Below are positions 36,219 to 45,728 of a stretch of 64,000 bases of DNA, piece after piece. A program made the translations under genes and the position numbers. Numbering within the stretch: the stretch's first letter is position 1; every line of letters begins with the position of its first letter. The notes under the pieces were generated by a model. It did not search any database. It was not told the origin of the DNA and saw only the letters and a list, made by a program, of their open reading frames with translations. Source of the stretch: SMYC01 sp963578475 (GTDB taxonomy: Bacteria; Acidobacteriota; Vicinamibacteria; Marinacidobacterales; SMYC01); assembly GCA_963578475.1 (NCBI GenBank), contig CAUZCL010000022.1:1-64000 (forward strand), written 5' to 3'.

Positions 36219-37895
36219 ATGTCTAAGTTGACGATAGTCAGCGGTTCCCAAGAGGGAACGGTGTTCCAGTTCGACCGGACCATCGTCTTGGGTCGCGGCC
36301 CCATGTCCGATCTGATTCTGGAGGACACTACGGTGTCGCGCCGCCACGCGATGTTGAATTGGACGCGTAGCGAGTGCTTGCTCCTCGACCTCAATAGCGA
36401 GAACGGGACCTTCGTGAACCACCGGCGCATCTCGGAGCCCACTTCACTGAGCGACGGGGACGTCTTGAACCTCGGCTCCGTGACCGCCAAGTATACACGG
36501 GCTACCCGAATGGGATCGCTTGGTGACAGCTCCAGCTTCAGCTGGCTGGAAAAGGAGAACGAATCGGGCCGCGTCCTCATGACGATGGATGCCGAGGATT
36601 CTGCCGCTGCGGCCTTCGGCCAGGAAGAAAGCGGCCCGCTGGTCGAGAACCTCTCGAGAGCGTATCGCTTCCTCAACGATCTGGGAAACGTGGTCAGCGA
36701 GTCTTTCGATGCCGATGACGTGCTTCGCTTCGTGCTCGACGAGATCTTCGGGCTCCTGCCCCAAGCGGCGCGAGCGTTCATCCTGCTCCGCGATCGGGAA
36801 ACCGGTCAGCTCATCCCAAGAGGAGCACGTGCCCGCGAAGAGAGCGGGAAGGAGATCACCGCCAGTCGTACGCTCGTCGAGGATGCCGTGGGTAAGCGCG
36901 AAGGTATTCTGCTCATCGACGTCACGACGGATGATCGATACCAAAAAGCCGCGTCCGTCCAAGATATGGGGCTGACATCCGCCATGTGCGTGCCCATGGT
37001 CTTCAACAACGACGTCTATGGCGTCATCCTGGTGGACACCGATCTGGGACGGCCCTTCGGAAAGCCCGACATGGCCTTCCTGTTGAACATCGCGCAACAG
37101 GTCGGCGCATCTCTGGCCTATACCCAGCTTCACAGTAAGCTTCACAGCAAGCTTCTCGAGCAGGAGCTCCTCGAGCGGGACTTGATGCTCGCGCGGCGGC
37201 TCCAGCAACAGTTTCTGCCGCAGCGTCCGCCGCGGGTCTCCGAATTCAACTTCGCGGTGGAATGCAGCCCGGCGCTCGCCGTGGGGGGCGACTTCTACGA
37301 TTTTCTGGAGCTCGCGGAGGGACGGATTGGCATCGCGGTCGCGGACGTATCTGGCAAGGGCGTCTCAGCGGCCCTCTACGCGGCGAAGCTCAGCAGCGAG
37401 ATGCGCTATCACTCTGCCGGGCAGAGCGAGCCGGCGGAGATCCTGTCACGGCTGAATCGAGCCCTGACCCGCGACGCTCGCGAGGGCATCTTCGTGACTC
37501 TGGTCCTCCTCGTGCTAACACCTGGAAGCGGGGAGCTTACGGTATCCAGCGCCGGACATCCCCTACCGGTCGTGCGGCGTAGGGGCGAGGCGCCGCAAAT
37601 GTTGGGGCAAAGCGGCGACCCGCCGCTCGGTCTCGACGCGGGCGCCCGTTTTCATTCCGTTCGCCATGTGCTCGAGCCGTCCGCCGTCGTCGCGCTCTAC
37701 ACGGACGGCATCACCGAGGCGGAGAGCGCAAGTCGCGAGCTGTTCGGGGATAAACGCTTTTTCGCCGCCATGCGAGATGCCGATGGAACCCCGAACGGCG
37801 TCCTGAACGCAGTGCTCGCCGCGGTGAGCAGCCACATCGGTGGCGCGGCACAAAGCGACGATATTACGTTGCTCTGTTTCAGTCGATCCGGGTGA
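36219..37895 (+). CDS. FHA-GAF-SpoIIE protein phosphatase
   Basis: A 558-aa three-domain signalling phosphatase. An FHA domain at about 1-95 has VLGRGPMSD, VSRRHAML and LNSENGTFVN. A GAF domain at about 150-300 includes ASRTLVEDAVGKREGILL and SAMCVPMVFNNDVYGVI. A PP2C/SpoIIE domain at about 330-558 has metal-binding VGGDFYDF, VADVSGKGVSAAL and SDDITLLCF. Its expected action is to dephosphorylate the STAS protein encoded just upstream, with the FHA domain steering it to phosphothreonine partners and GAF sensing a ligand. It is convergent with the kinase gene at 37920, 24 bases apart. Confidence 0.93.
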   Translation: MSKLTIVSGSQEGTVFQFDRTIVLGRGPMSDLILEDTTVSRRHAMLNWTRSECLLLDLNSENGTFVNHRRISEPTSLSDGDVLNLGSVTAKYTRATRMGSLGDSSSFSWLEKENESGRVLMTMDAEDSAAAAFGQEESGPLVENLSRAYRFLNDLGNVVSESFDADDVLRFVLDEIFGLLPQAARAFILLRDRETGQLIPRGARAREESGKEITASRTLVEDAVGKREGILLIDVTTDDRYQKAASVQDMGLTSAMCVPMVFNNDVYGVILVDTDLGRPFGKPDMAFLLNIAQQVGASLAYTQLHSKLHSKLLEQELLERDLMLARRLQQQFLPQRPPRVSEFNFAVECSPALAVGGDFYDFLELAEGRIGIAVADVSGKGVSAALYAAKLSSEMRYHSAGQSEPAEILSRLNRALTRDAREGIFVTLVLLVLTPGSGELTVSSAGHPLPVVRRRGEAPQMLGQSGDPPLGLDAGARFHSVRHVLEPSAVVALYTDGITEAESASRELFGDKRFFAAMRDADGTPNGVLNAVLAAVSSHIGGAAQSDDITLLCFSRSG

Positions 37896-37919
37896 CGACG
37901 CGGTTCGATGAAGCAGAAA

Positions 37920-38345
37920 CTACCGGCGTGGATGCAGCTTCTGTTTCAACGTCAAGTGGTTGTTTCCCCTGCGCCGCTCGTAGGCGATGTCATCGATGAG
38001 GTGCTTGACCAGGTGGATTCCCAAGCCGCCGACGGGACGTTGGGAGGGAGGCGTCTCCAGGTCGGGCGGCACAGATTCCAGCATGTTGAAGGCAGCCGCG
38101 TCGTCAACGACTTCCACCCGCAGCGCGTCGCGCGTCAGCCTCAGCTCCACGGTGATGACGTGATCGCTGCGGTCGCCGTGACCATGGTGGATGATGTTGG
38201 ATACGACTTCGTCGAGGGCTAACCTCACGGCGCGGTGCACTCCGGCCGGTAAGCGGTGGCGGGCCGAGAACCGGTCGAAGCTATCGGCCAGTTGGTCCAC
38301 CCCGGCAGTAGAGCTTTTCAGCTCGATGCGGAGCTTGTCGGTCAT
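37920..38345 (-). CDS. RsbW-like serine kinase / anti-sigma factor
   Basis: A 141-aa GHKL ATPase of the RsbW/SpoIIAB type. The N box is LALDEVVSNIIHHGHG, the G1 box is VEVVDDAAAF, and the G2 region is PVGGLGIHLVKHLID. These kinases phosphorylate the Ser of a STAS partner or hold a sigma factor inactive. It lies last in the minus-strand lanthipeptide run, 51 bases after the FHA-ABC transporter gene, so the RiPP transcript may deliver the kinase while the STAS and phosphatase genes come from the opposite strand. Confidence 0.9.
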   Translation of the reverse strand: MTDKLRIELKSSTAGVDQLADSFDRFSARHRLPAGVHRAVRLALDEVVSNIIHHGHGDRSDHVITVELRLTRDALRVEVVDDAAAFNMLESVPPDLETPPSQRPVGGLGIHLVKHLIDDIAYERRRGNNHLTLKQKLHPRR

Positions 38346-38396
38346 GGATCTAACCTCGGGCGACTGCGATTTGCGGTTGCCTCGCCCGGTGAGCCG

Positions 38397-41300
38397 TCAA
38401 GTCTGTTGGCGACGGGCAAGTTGCGCGAAGAGTCCGTCCTTCGCGATCAACTCTTCAGCGGTTCCCATCTCGGCAATGCGTCCATCCTCCAGGTAGCAGA
38501 TCTTGTCCGCATGGATGATAGTGCTCAAGCGATGGGCGATCACGATGCGGGTGGCGTCCAGACGGTCCATGCTCTCCGTTACGGTAGCCTGGGTGCGGTT
38601 GTCGAGCGCACTCGTCGCTTCATCGAGGAAGAGGACCTTGGGCTTGTTCACGATGGCGCGCGCGATGAGAAGGCGTTGTCTCTGCCCTCCCGATAAAGTC
38701 CCGCCTCCCTCCGCGACGTAGGTGTGCATGCCCATCGGCATGACCCTGATGTCCGCAGCCAGTCCGGCCGCTTCCGCCGCTTCCCACGCCTCGTCCAAGG
38801 TGCGCGACGAGGCACCGACGATGTTCCGGTAGATGTCCGCGGGCATCACTCGGCTCACCTGTAGCACGACGCCCAACTGGCGACGGAGCATACGAACGTC
38901 GAGCGAGCTGATGTCCTGGCCATCGTAGTAGATCCCACCCGTGGTCGGCATTTCGAAGCCGAGTAGCAGGCGCATGAGAGTCGACTTGCCACAGCCGGAG
39001 CTCCCCACGAAAGCAACGAGCTCACCGGGCTTGATCTTCAGTGACAGGTCCTTGAGAACCCAGGGCCCGTCTTCCTGATAGCGGAAATGCAAACGGGAAA
39101 TTGCGATTTCTCCCTTTAGCTTCCCGGGGTAAACCTTCGATCTGTCCGCCTCGGCGGGAGTTGTGAGAATAGGCTTCAATCGCTCGTAGATGGGGACCAC
39201 TCTCAGCATGTTGAGAGAGGCATCCGCCAGTGCCTGCATTGCCGCCAGGAACAATCCGTAAGCGGCGCTGAAGGCTATGAAATCTCCAGTCGTGATGCCC
39301 GACGTCCCCGCTTCCTCGGCCGCGGCTTGCGCGTTGAGCAATATTAGAAATAGCACGATCGACGAGAGGATCGGAAATACCGAGTTGAAGACGGTGACCG
39401 CGTTCTGAATCCGGCCGATGCTGAAGCTTATCTTCCTCTGCTCCGCGAATTTTTGTGCCCAGATGTGAAAAGCATGCGGCTCGGCCCCGCTGATGCGGAG
39501 TTTGGTGACGCCGGTGATGAGATTGAGAACCAGGCCCGTGATGCGTCCGCGCATTTGAAGCTCGATGCGCTGGTAATGAAGCTGCATGAAGTTGGCGATA
39601 GAGGTGACACTGATGAAGCCGACCGTAAGCGCGATCGCCGCCAGCGCGAGCTGGAGATCGTAGGTGAACATCTGCAGTACGTAAAAGAGACCACTAAGCG
39701 AGCCGAGCACCGCCCCGATCCCCGCTCCCGCGACGAGGTTCTGGATCGCGTCTACACCTGCGGCGCGATCCGCCAGATCGCCGGCGGAGTGTTTGCGAAA
39801 GAAGGTCGTGGGAAGATCGAGCAGCCGATTCCACAGCGCCGACTGGATCGCATATTCCATCTTCCCTTGCAGACGCACGGTCGCAACACCCTGCGTGAAC
39901 TTGAAGAGCGATCCGGCGAGCGCGGAGGCGAAGAGACCGAACCCGAAACTCCAAAGCATGTTCCCGTCGGCTTGCGGGATTGCCGAGTCGAAAATTCGTC
40001 CGATGAAATAAGGGGTGAGCGTCCCGAAAAGCCCCACCGTGATCCCGGTGAATATCAACATCCAGAGATCGCTCTCCAGACCGCGGGCCCCAAATCGGAC
40101 TAGGTCAATCACGCTCAGGGTGCCTTCGGGAAAAGGGCGGTAGAAGGTGTAGGCAAAAGGCGACAGCTTGCGCGCGAGCTCTTCGGTGAGCGGGGATCTT
40201 TGGCCGGTCTTGCCGTCGACGAGCTCCCAGGAGCGAGCATCGATGGGTAGAAGCGCCACGGGACGCTGGGTACCTTCGATCTGTCCGAGCAGGGGGCCGT
40301 GGTCCCGAGTCCACCACTCGCCGCGCAACGCGACCACGCGGTTTCGAAAACCGGAGGAGCTTGAGATGGCTGCGATTTGCTCTTCGTAAGTCAGGTCCTC
40401 GGTAGCCTCCGGATTCGCCTTGACTTCCATACCGAGCGCATCGCCCACGAGCTTGCAAGCCTGCACCACCGGCGCGGAATCCCCGGTGGCCAAGAACTCC
40501 TTCGGCGTAGAAGCGCCGGTTCGCAAGACCGCACCGATCGCGTCGTAGGCCGCTTCGTGGGCAGCATCGACGTGGTGCGCCTTATCCTTGAGACGGATGA
40601 ACTCGTCGACGGTCGCGAGCTTCTTGTTGAGAAACTCGCACTCACAGAGCACCTGATGGAACACTTGCAGCCCGTCCCAGAGGGCGGCGCGATCGACCGC
40701 CCGCTCCGTAGACAGAGGCGTCAGCGACACCTCGCCAAATTCGTCGCCTACCGGCTGAACCCACGAGTCCGGGGTGATGGGAAAGAGCGTACGCTTGCCG
40801 TTGAAGGTCGGCGTCGCCATGTCGTCGAACAGGAGTCCACCGCTCCAGGTATCGAGCCAGACGACTCCGTCCGCAGCGCTCGTTCGCTTTTCCGACTCCA
40901 GCGAAACGTTTGCATTCGCGGTGATGGTGACGTCCGGCTCCTTCCGGGGCATGTCCCGCACCAGACTCTTGGCGAGCCCCGCAACCCATGTATCCATGAG
41001 GCCGGCGACGGCTTTGACATGGTGAGATTCGGTAGCCAGTTTGCGCAGCCGAGGCACAGGGATCTTGCGTAGCTTCGTCCCCGGCTTTCCCACCGCGAGA
41101 AAACCGGACCCCATCCCGTAGCTCTGCGTATCGAGCCCAAAGAAGCACTGGCCGGGCAAAATTCCGAGGAAGTGGGTACGGCCCCCCGCTGGCCGACCTT
41201 GCTTGACCGCAATCGTGAAGATCTCGACCCCGCCCGACACGACGTACCAGAGCGTCTTCGGATCGTCGATGAGAAAGGGCTGGTTCGCGCTCAGTTCGAC

Positions 41301-42260
41301 CGCCTCGCCCTCGTCCTGGATCCGACGGGTCTCATTGAGGAGGGCTGCCGGAGCGGGCATGACGATGGTCTGGCTGGCATCGAAATTCATCCCTTCCGTG
41401 GCGGCAGGCACTACGGGCGGAGTGGTGTTGACGCCTGGCACGGGTTTCGCCACCGGCGGAGAAGGCGCGGGAGGGTCAGGCTTGGGCGGAGGTGGCTTGG
41501 CAGAAACCGCGGGGGGCGCGAGAGGGCGCGGGGCGGGCTTGGACTCCGCGAAAGGACCCGTCTGTGCATCCGGCGCTAGGTGACACTCGATAAAAACATC
41601 GCTTCCGAGCCGGAATTGCTCGCCCGCCTCGAGCCGTGTTGGCTCCTCCACGCGCTTGTCGTCGATCCAGACTCCATTGGCGCTTTCGAGGTCGGTGATC
41701 CGGAATCCGTCCGAAGCGCTCTCGATTTGGACATGTCTGCGCGAGATGTTCTTGGCGTCGAGGACGACCTCACAGTCTTTCCCTCGCCCCACCACGGCGG
41801 ATTCTCCGTTTACCGCGAATTCCTTCTTTCGCGAATCTTCGCCGGGGAACGTCACCCGAACCAGGAAAGCCGGAGACGGGCGGGGCGTTACAGCGGGGCG
41901 ATCGCTCGGCGGCTCAAAGACGGTCGCCTCGGCGGTCGCTTCGGCCGGCAAGCACTCCAAAACCGTGGACCCGATGCGGAAGGTCTGCCTGGGCGTGAGC
42001 ACGATCCCGGCCACTCTTGTCTCGCCAACCCACACCCCGTTGCTGCTATCGAGATCGGTGAGCCGGAATCCGTCTTGAAGCTGCTCGATGCGGGCGTGCT
42101 CGCGGGAGACGCTGATCTCGTTCAGCACCACCGTGCAGGCCTCGTCCCGACCGATGGTCGCGACCCCACCGCTAATCGAGATCTCGGCGCCGGGTCGCTT
42201 GACGCCGGACGCAATGACACGCAAACGGAACTCGCGCGTAACAGAGGGGGCCATTGTCAA
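38397..42260 (-). CDS. NHLM-type ABC transporter with two N-terminal FHA domains
   Basis: A 1287-aa inner-membrane exporter. FHA domain 1 (about 12-104: IGRDEACTV, VSREHARI, LDSSNGVWVG) and FHA domain 2 (about 132-226: VGRGKDCEV, ISRRHVQI, LESANGVWID) are followed by a Pro-rich linker (about 240-290). Then come an NHLM-specific region with a cNMP-like barrel (about 320-420), transmembrane helices (about 720-1010) and an ATPase with GSSGCGKST (from 1086), LSGGQ (about 1190) and VLFLDEA. It has no C39 domain, as expected for the ATP-binding/permease partner of the paired NHLM exporters. FHA-gated ABC transporters such as mycobacterial Rv1747 are controlled by kinase phosphorylation; that role here is inferred. 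Thr113 and Thr298 sit in TVFEP and TIVMP motifs. Confidence 0.93.
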   Translation of the reverse strand: MTMAPSVTREFRLRVIASGVKRPGAEISISGGVATIGRDEACTVVLNEISVSREHARIEQLQDGFRLTDLDSSNGVWVGETRVAGIVLTPRQTFRIGSTVLECLPAEATAEATVFEPPSDRPAVTPRPSPAFLVRVTFPGEDSRKKEFAVNGESAVVGRGKDCEVVLDAKNISRRHVQIESASDGFRITDLESANGVWIDDKRVEEPTRLEAGEQFRLGSDVFIECHLAPDAQTGPFAESKPAPRPLAPPAVSAKPPPPKPDPPAPSPPVAKPVPGVNTTPPVVPAATEGMNFDASQTIVMPAPAALLNETRRIQDEGEAVELSANQPFLIDDPKTLWYVVSGGVEIFTIAVKQGRPAGGRTHFLGILPGQCFFGLDTQSYGMGSGFLAVGKPGTKLRKIPVPRLRKLATESHHVKAVAGLMDTWVAGLAKSLVRDMPRKEPDVTITANANVSLESEKRTSAADGVVWLDTWSGGLLFDDMATPTFNGKRTLFPITPDSWVQPVGDEFGEVSLTPLSTERAVDRAALWDGLQVFHQVLCECEFLNKKLATVDEFIRLKDKAHHVDAAHEAAYDAIGAVLRTGASTPKEFLATGDSAPVVQACKLVGDALGMEVKANPEATEDLTYEEQIAAISSSSGFRNRVVALRGEWWTRDHGPLLGQIEGTQRPVALLPIDARSWELVDGKTGQRSPLTEELARKLSPFAYTFYRPFPEGTLSVIDLVRFGARGLESDLWMLIFTGITVGLFGTLTPYFIGRIFDSAIPQADGNMLWSFGFGLFASALAGSLFKFTQGVATVRLQGKMEYAIQSALWNRLLDLPTTFFRKHSAGDLADRAAGVDAIQNLVAGAGIGAVLGSLSGLFYVLQMFTYDLQLALAAIALTVGFISVTSIANFMQLHYQRIELQMRGRITGLVLNLITGVTKLRISGAEPHAFHIWAQKFAEQRKISFSIGRIQNAVTVFNSVFPILSSIVLFLILLNAQAAAEEAGTSGITTGDFIAFSAAYGLFLAAMQALADASLNMLRVVPIYERLKPILTTPAEADRSKVYPGKLKGEIAISRLHFRYQEDGPWVLKDLSLKIKPGELVAFVGSSGCGKSTLMRLLLGFEMPTTGGIYYDGQDISSLDVRMLRRQLGVVLQVSRVMPADIYRNIVGASSRTLDEAWEAAEAAGLAADIRVMPMGMHTYVAEGGGTLSGGQRQRLLIARAIVNKPKVLFLDEATSALDNRTQATVTESMDRLDATRIVIAHRLSTIIHADKICYLEDGRIAEMGTAEELIAKDGLFAQLARRQQT

Positions 42261-42306
42261 AGGGACAATCTCCGCACTGGTATTTCGATCATCAATGACG
42301 CCCCCA

Positions 42307-44514
42307 CTAGGTCGTGCCGATCAAGGCCCGGTAGGGTCCTTCGACGTCCTTCATTTCGTCATGGGTGCCGCGCTGCACGATCTTCCCGCGCTGGAGCACA
42401 ATGATTTCGTCGCAGTCGCGAATGGTGCTGAGACGGTGGGCGATGATGATGCAAGTACATCCGCGCCGGCGCATGCTTTCATCGATCATCATCTCGGTCG
42501 TCGGGTCCAGCGCGCTGGTGGCTTCGTCCAGGACCATGATGGTCGGCTCACCCACCAGCCCGCGCGCGATCTCCAAACGCTGACACTGGCCGCCGCTGAA
42601 ATTGCCGCCGCCTTCTTCCACGGAAGCGTTGTAACCACCCTCGCGGGCCTCGATCACATCGCTGATGGCCGCGTCCGTCGCGGCGTGGTGAACCCGTGGC
42701 GGGGGGATCGTCGGATCCCACATGGTGATGTTCTCGCTCAACTTACCGCCGAAGAGGAACACATCCTGATCGACGACCGAGAGAGAATTGACGATGAGTG
42801 ATCGGGGAATGCGCTCACGTGGTACGTCGTCGAAGAGGATTTTCCCTTTCCACGGCACATACAGACCGGACACGAGTTTGGCCACCGTGGACTTGCCGCT
42901 GCCGCTCGGGCCGACGAGCGCCACTCTCTGGCCCGGCTCGATCACGAGGTTGAAGCCCTCGATGAGCGGACGTTCCAGCGGGCTGTAGCCAAACGTGACG
43001 TCCGTCAACTCGACTTTGCCCGAAAGCTTTATCACACTTGGGTTGAATTTCCTTAGCGCCCCAGGTTTCTGCTCATACTGAGGGTCCTGCGGGTAGTTGA
43101 GGACGTCGTCCAGACGGTTCATGTCTCCTTGCAGCTCTTGCAAGGTGGCGCCGAACTGCACGAGCGATGTGAGCGGACGGGCGAAACTGGTGAGCAGCGT
43201 TTGATAGGCAACGAGCATGCCCACCGTCAGCTCACCATCCATGACCTTGATGCCGCCAAGAACGAGAACCGCCACCCGCGACATCGTCTGAACGAGCGGA
43301 GGGACCGCCGAGACCATCTGCGCGAGCACTCCTAGAGACTGCTCGCTATTGATTGCCTTGGCGTGGTAGCCGGCCCAGCGAGAGAAGAATTCTCCTTCCG
43401 AGCCTGTCGCCTTGAGGGTCTCGATCATTTGGAGCCCACCCATCGCCGTTCCCATCAACTTGCCCTTCTCCTGCAGGAGCCGGCGGCTGGCATCAATTCG
43501 GGAGCGAGACGCGAGCTTCACCGCCGCGACATTGAGGAGCGCGATCGCGAGGACCACAGCGGTGAGAACTCCGTCATAAAGGAACATGAGCATGGCGTAG
43601 AAGACGGTCATGAAGCTGTCGATCATGGTGGTCGCGAGTTTTCCAGAAACGACCTTGGCCACCTTGTTGTTGATCAGAACGCGCGAGCCAATTTCACCGG
43701 CGAATCGTTGACCGAAATACGCCGCGGGCAGTCGCAGGATGTGATTGAAGAAGCGAGACGAGGTTGCCAGCGCGAGCTTGGTCTCCAGACGAAGGAGAAA
43801 GTGTTCCTGGAGCCATTTCAGCACTCCTTGGATGACGACGGTGACAGCCATCGCGGCGAGAAGAGGCTTGATCAGCCAGCCCTGCCCGCCGATGAGAAAG
43901 TCGTCGATGAAGATCCTGCTGAAGGTCGGGATCACCAGCCCTGGAATCACCAGCAATAATCCGCACAGGACCGCAAAGAGCAGCGCCAGTTCCGATCCTA
44001 CGAGACGGGACCGCAAAGCGGACATCATGGCGGGCGGGGCGCCGCCTCTCCTGAACTCCGGTCCGGGCTCGAAGCCGAGAACGACGCCGGAATAGGACCC
44101 GTCGAGCTCTTCCACGCTGATGATCGTGGGCCCCCGGGCTGGGTCATTGAGAAAGACTTTGTTTCCACTGAAGCCATCAAGAACGACGAAATGATTGAAG
44201 TTCCAGAAGAGGATGAGCGGCAACTTGGCCTCATAGAGCTTTTCGAGCTCACTCCACTTGTAGCCCTTGGCGATGAGTCCGAACTTGCGCGCTGCTTTCA
44301 GGACGTTACTCGCCTTGCTTCCGTCGCGCGAGACCCCGCACTCTAGCCGGAGCTGCTCTAGAGGCACCCAACGCCCGAAATAGCCGAGCACCATGGCCAG
44401 GGCAGCCGCGCCACACTCCACCGCCTCCATTTGCAGCACGGTCGGCGTCTTTACCCGCCGCCGCGGAGGCTTGGGGAGCGAGGACGTGGCCGAGGCGTTC
44501 CCGTTTTCCGTCAA
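42307..44514 (-). CDS. NHLM-type peptidase-containing ABC transporter (C39)
   Basis: A 735-aa bifunctional exporter. The N-terminal C39 peptidase has Gln28, Cys34 (LQMEAVECGAAA), His108 (FNHFVVLDG) and Asp124, the full catalytic set that cuts leaders after a double glycine. Membrane helices follow at about 165-430, and the ATPase has VGPSGSGKST, FSGGQ and MVLDEATSALD. It should remove the leader of the peptide encoded at 54399-54719, whose leader ends in GG, while exporting the core. It pairs with the FHA-ABC transporter encoded downstream (46 bases), the HlyD adaptor upstream (10 bases) and a TolC-type channel. Confidence 0.96.
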   Translation of the reverse strand: MTENGNASATSSLPKPPRRRVKTPTVLQMEAVECGAAALAMVLGYFGRWVPLEQLRLECGVSRDGSKASNVLKAARKFGLIAKGYKWSELEKLYEAKLPLILFWNFNHFVVLDGFSGNKVFLNDPARGPTIISVEELDGSYSGVVLGFEPGPEFRRGGAPPAMMSALRSRLVGSELALLFAVLCGLLLVIPGLVIPTFSRIFIDDFLIGGQGWLIKPLLAAMAVTVVIQGVLKWLQEHFLLRLETKLALATSSRFFNHILRLPAAYFGQRFAGEIGSRVLINNKVAKVVSGKLATTMIDSFMTVFYAMLMFLYDGVLTAVVLAIALLNVAAVKLASRSRIDASRRLLQEKGKLMGTAMGGLQMIETLKATGSEGEFFSRWAGYHAKAINSEQSLGVLAQMVSAVPPLVQTMSRVAVLVLGGIKVMDGELTVGMLVAYQTLLTSFARPLTSLVQFGATLQELQGDMNRLDDVLNYPQDPQYEQKPGALRKFNPSVIKLSGKVELTDVTFGYSPLERPLIEGFNLVIEPGQRVALVGPSGSGKSTVAKLVSGLYVPWKGKILFDDVPRERIPRSLIVNSLSVVDQDVFLFGGKLSENITMWDPTIPPPRVHHAATDAAISDVIEAREGGYNASVEEGGGNFSGGQCQRLEIARGLVGEPTIMVLDEATSALDPTTEMMIDESMRRRGCTCIIIAHRLSTIRDCDEIIVLQRGKIVQRGTHDEMKDVEGPYRALIGTT

Positions 44515-44524
44515 AGCGCGGACC

Positions 44525-45712
44525 TCAGTTCAATCCGAGTGTCGACTTGACGATCGGCAAAACATAGGTGTAAGGAGGCTTCCGGTCCACGACCACCGAG
44601 ACCAAAATAGGCGTGCCGCTCTCGATCTTGAAAGGCGGACCGCTCGAGGACGACCACTCGAAGCCGCTCTCCGTGCTATCACTCGGAACGAGCGCAGCTC
44701 GAACTTCGATCTTGGAGCTCTTGCCGAGGAGCTCCCGCACGAGGGCTGCGTTAGCGATGACGGAAAGCGCTCCCTCGGGTGTGACCGGATAATCGCCCAC
44801 GGTCTGCACCTCTCCCTTCATGAAGCCGAACTCTTCCTTCTTGACGTTCGAGGGCGCGATCTCCGCCTCCATCCCGGGTCGGATTAGCTTGCCCTTAGTA
44901 GAGGCGACATAGAGAATGGGTTGCATTTTCGCGGACAGCGGCTCCAGAACAGCGATGACCTCGCCGGGAGACACGCTATCTCCCGCCGTTTTCTTCATCT
45001 CGACCACGCGTCCGCTCCCGTTCGAGGTTATTTCCGAAACGCGCTCGCCCCTATTCCGCAGCTCTTCCCAGCGTCGTTGCACCGCATCGACTTGAAGCTT
45101 GCGGCTCCTGATGCGTTGCTCCATTTGACGCATCGTGGCGCGCAAGTTGTTGACGTTGGCCTCCAAGTTGATTTTGTCCCGCTCCACGGAGAGGATACTG
45201 TTCCTGGTCGTGAGCCCGTTCTCGAAGCTCTTCCGCTTGATGATGAGCACTTCTTCTACCTTCGCCAGCTCCGCCTGGGTCCTCTCAAGGTCGGCTCGAT
45301 TCCCGTTGATCGTCGCCAGATCCTCGAACCGCGCCGCTTCGTATTCTCGTTTCTGTTGCTCGTACTCGGAAAAGGCGTTGGCAACTCGATCGACTATGTC
45401 CGGCTGGGCGACCGTGGCAACGATCTGCCCGGGCTCCAGGTGGTCGTTCAGCTTGATATCTAAGGTCATCAGGACGCCATGTCCGCTCGCCTGAAGCTCC
45501 AGCAAGTTGCCACCCCGAATCAGGATCCCCTGCCCCTCCACGCGCGTCGGGATGCTGCCAAATACACTCCACACGAGCACTAGTGCCAGGATTCCGCCCA
45601 TCGCGCTGAGCGCGATCCAGCCTCTCGGGGAGGTCACTTGCATCAGCTGGTCGAGTTGTTCCGGTGAAGCCAGCTTGTCAAGGGCTGCTTTTCGAAATAG
45701 TTGTTCGCTCAT
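44525..45712 (-). CDS. HlyD-family periplasmic adaptor, NHLM secretion type
   Basis: A 395-aa membrane-fusion protein linking the inner-membrane ABC exporter to an outer-membrane channel. It has a short cytoplasmic N-terminus, one transmembrane helix (about 32-52, IALSAMGGILALVLVWSVF), a beta-barrel/lipoyl half (GQGILIRGGNLLELQASGHG, LEPGQIVATVAQP), a central coiled coil (about 120-225) and the returning lipoyl half (VVEMKKTAGDSVSPGEVIAVL). It sits between the TolC-like and C39-ABC genes with 10-16 base gaps, so it is clearly in the operon. Confidence 0.94.
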   Translation of the reverse strand: MSEQLFRKAALDKLASPEQLDQLMQVTSPRGWIALSAMGGILALVLVWSVFGSIPTRVEGQGILIRGGNLLELQASGHGVLMTLDIKLNDHLEPGQIVATVAQPDIVDRVANAFSEYEQQKREYEAARFEDLATINGNRADLERTQAELAKVEEVLIIKRKSFENGLTTRNSILSVERDKINLEANVNNLRATMRQMEQRIRSRKLQVDAVQRRWEELRNRGERVSEITSNGSGRVVEMKKTAGDSVSPGEVIAVLEPLSAKMQPILYVASTKGKLIRPGMEAEIAPSNVKKEEFGFMKGEVQTVGDYPVTPEGALSVIANAALVRELLGKSSKIEVRAALVPSDSTESGFEWSSSSGPPFKIESGTPILVSVVVDRKPPYTYVLPIVKSTLGLN

Positions 45713-45728
45713 GCGCTATCTCCTCGTC

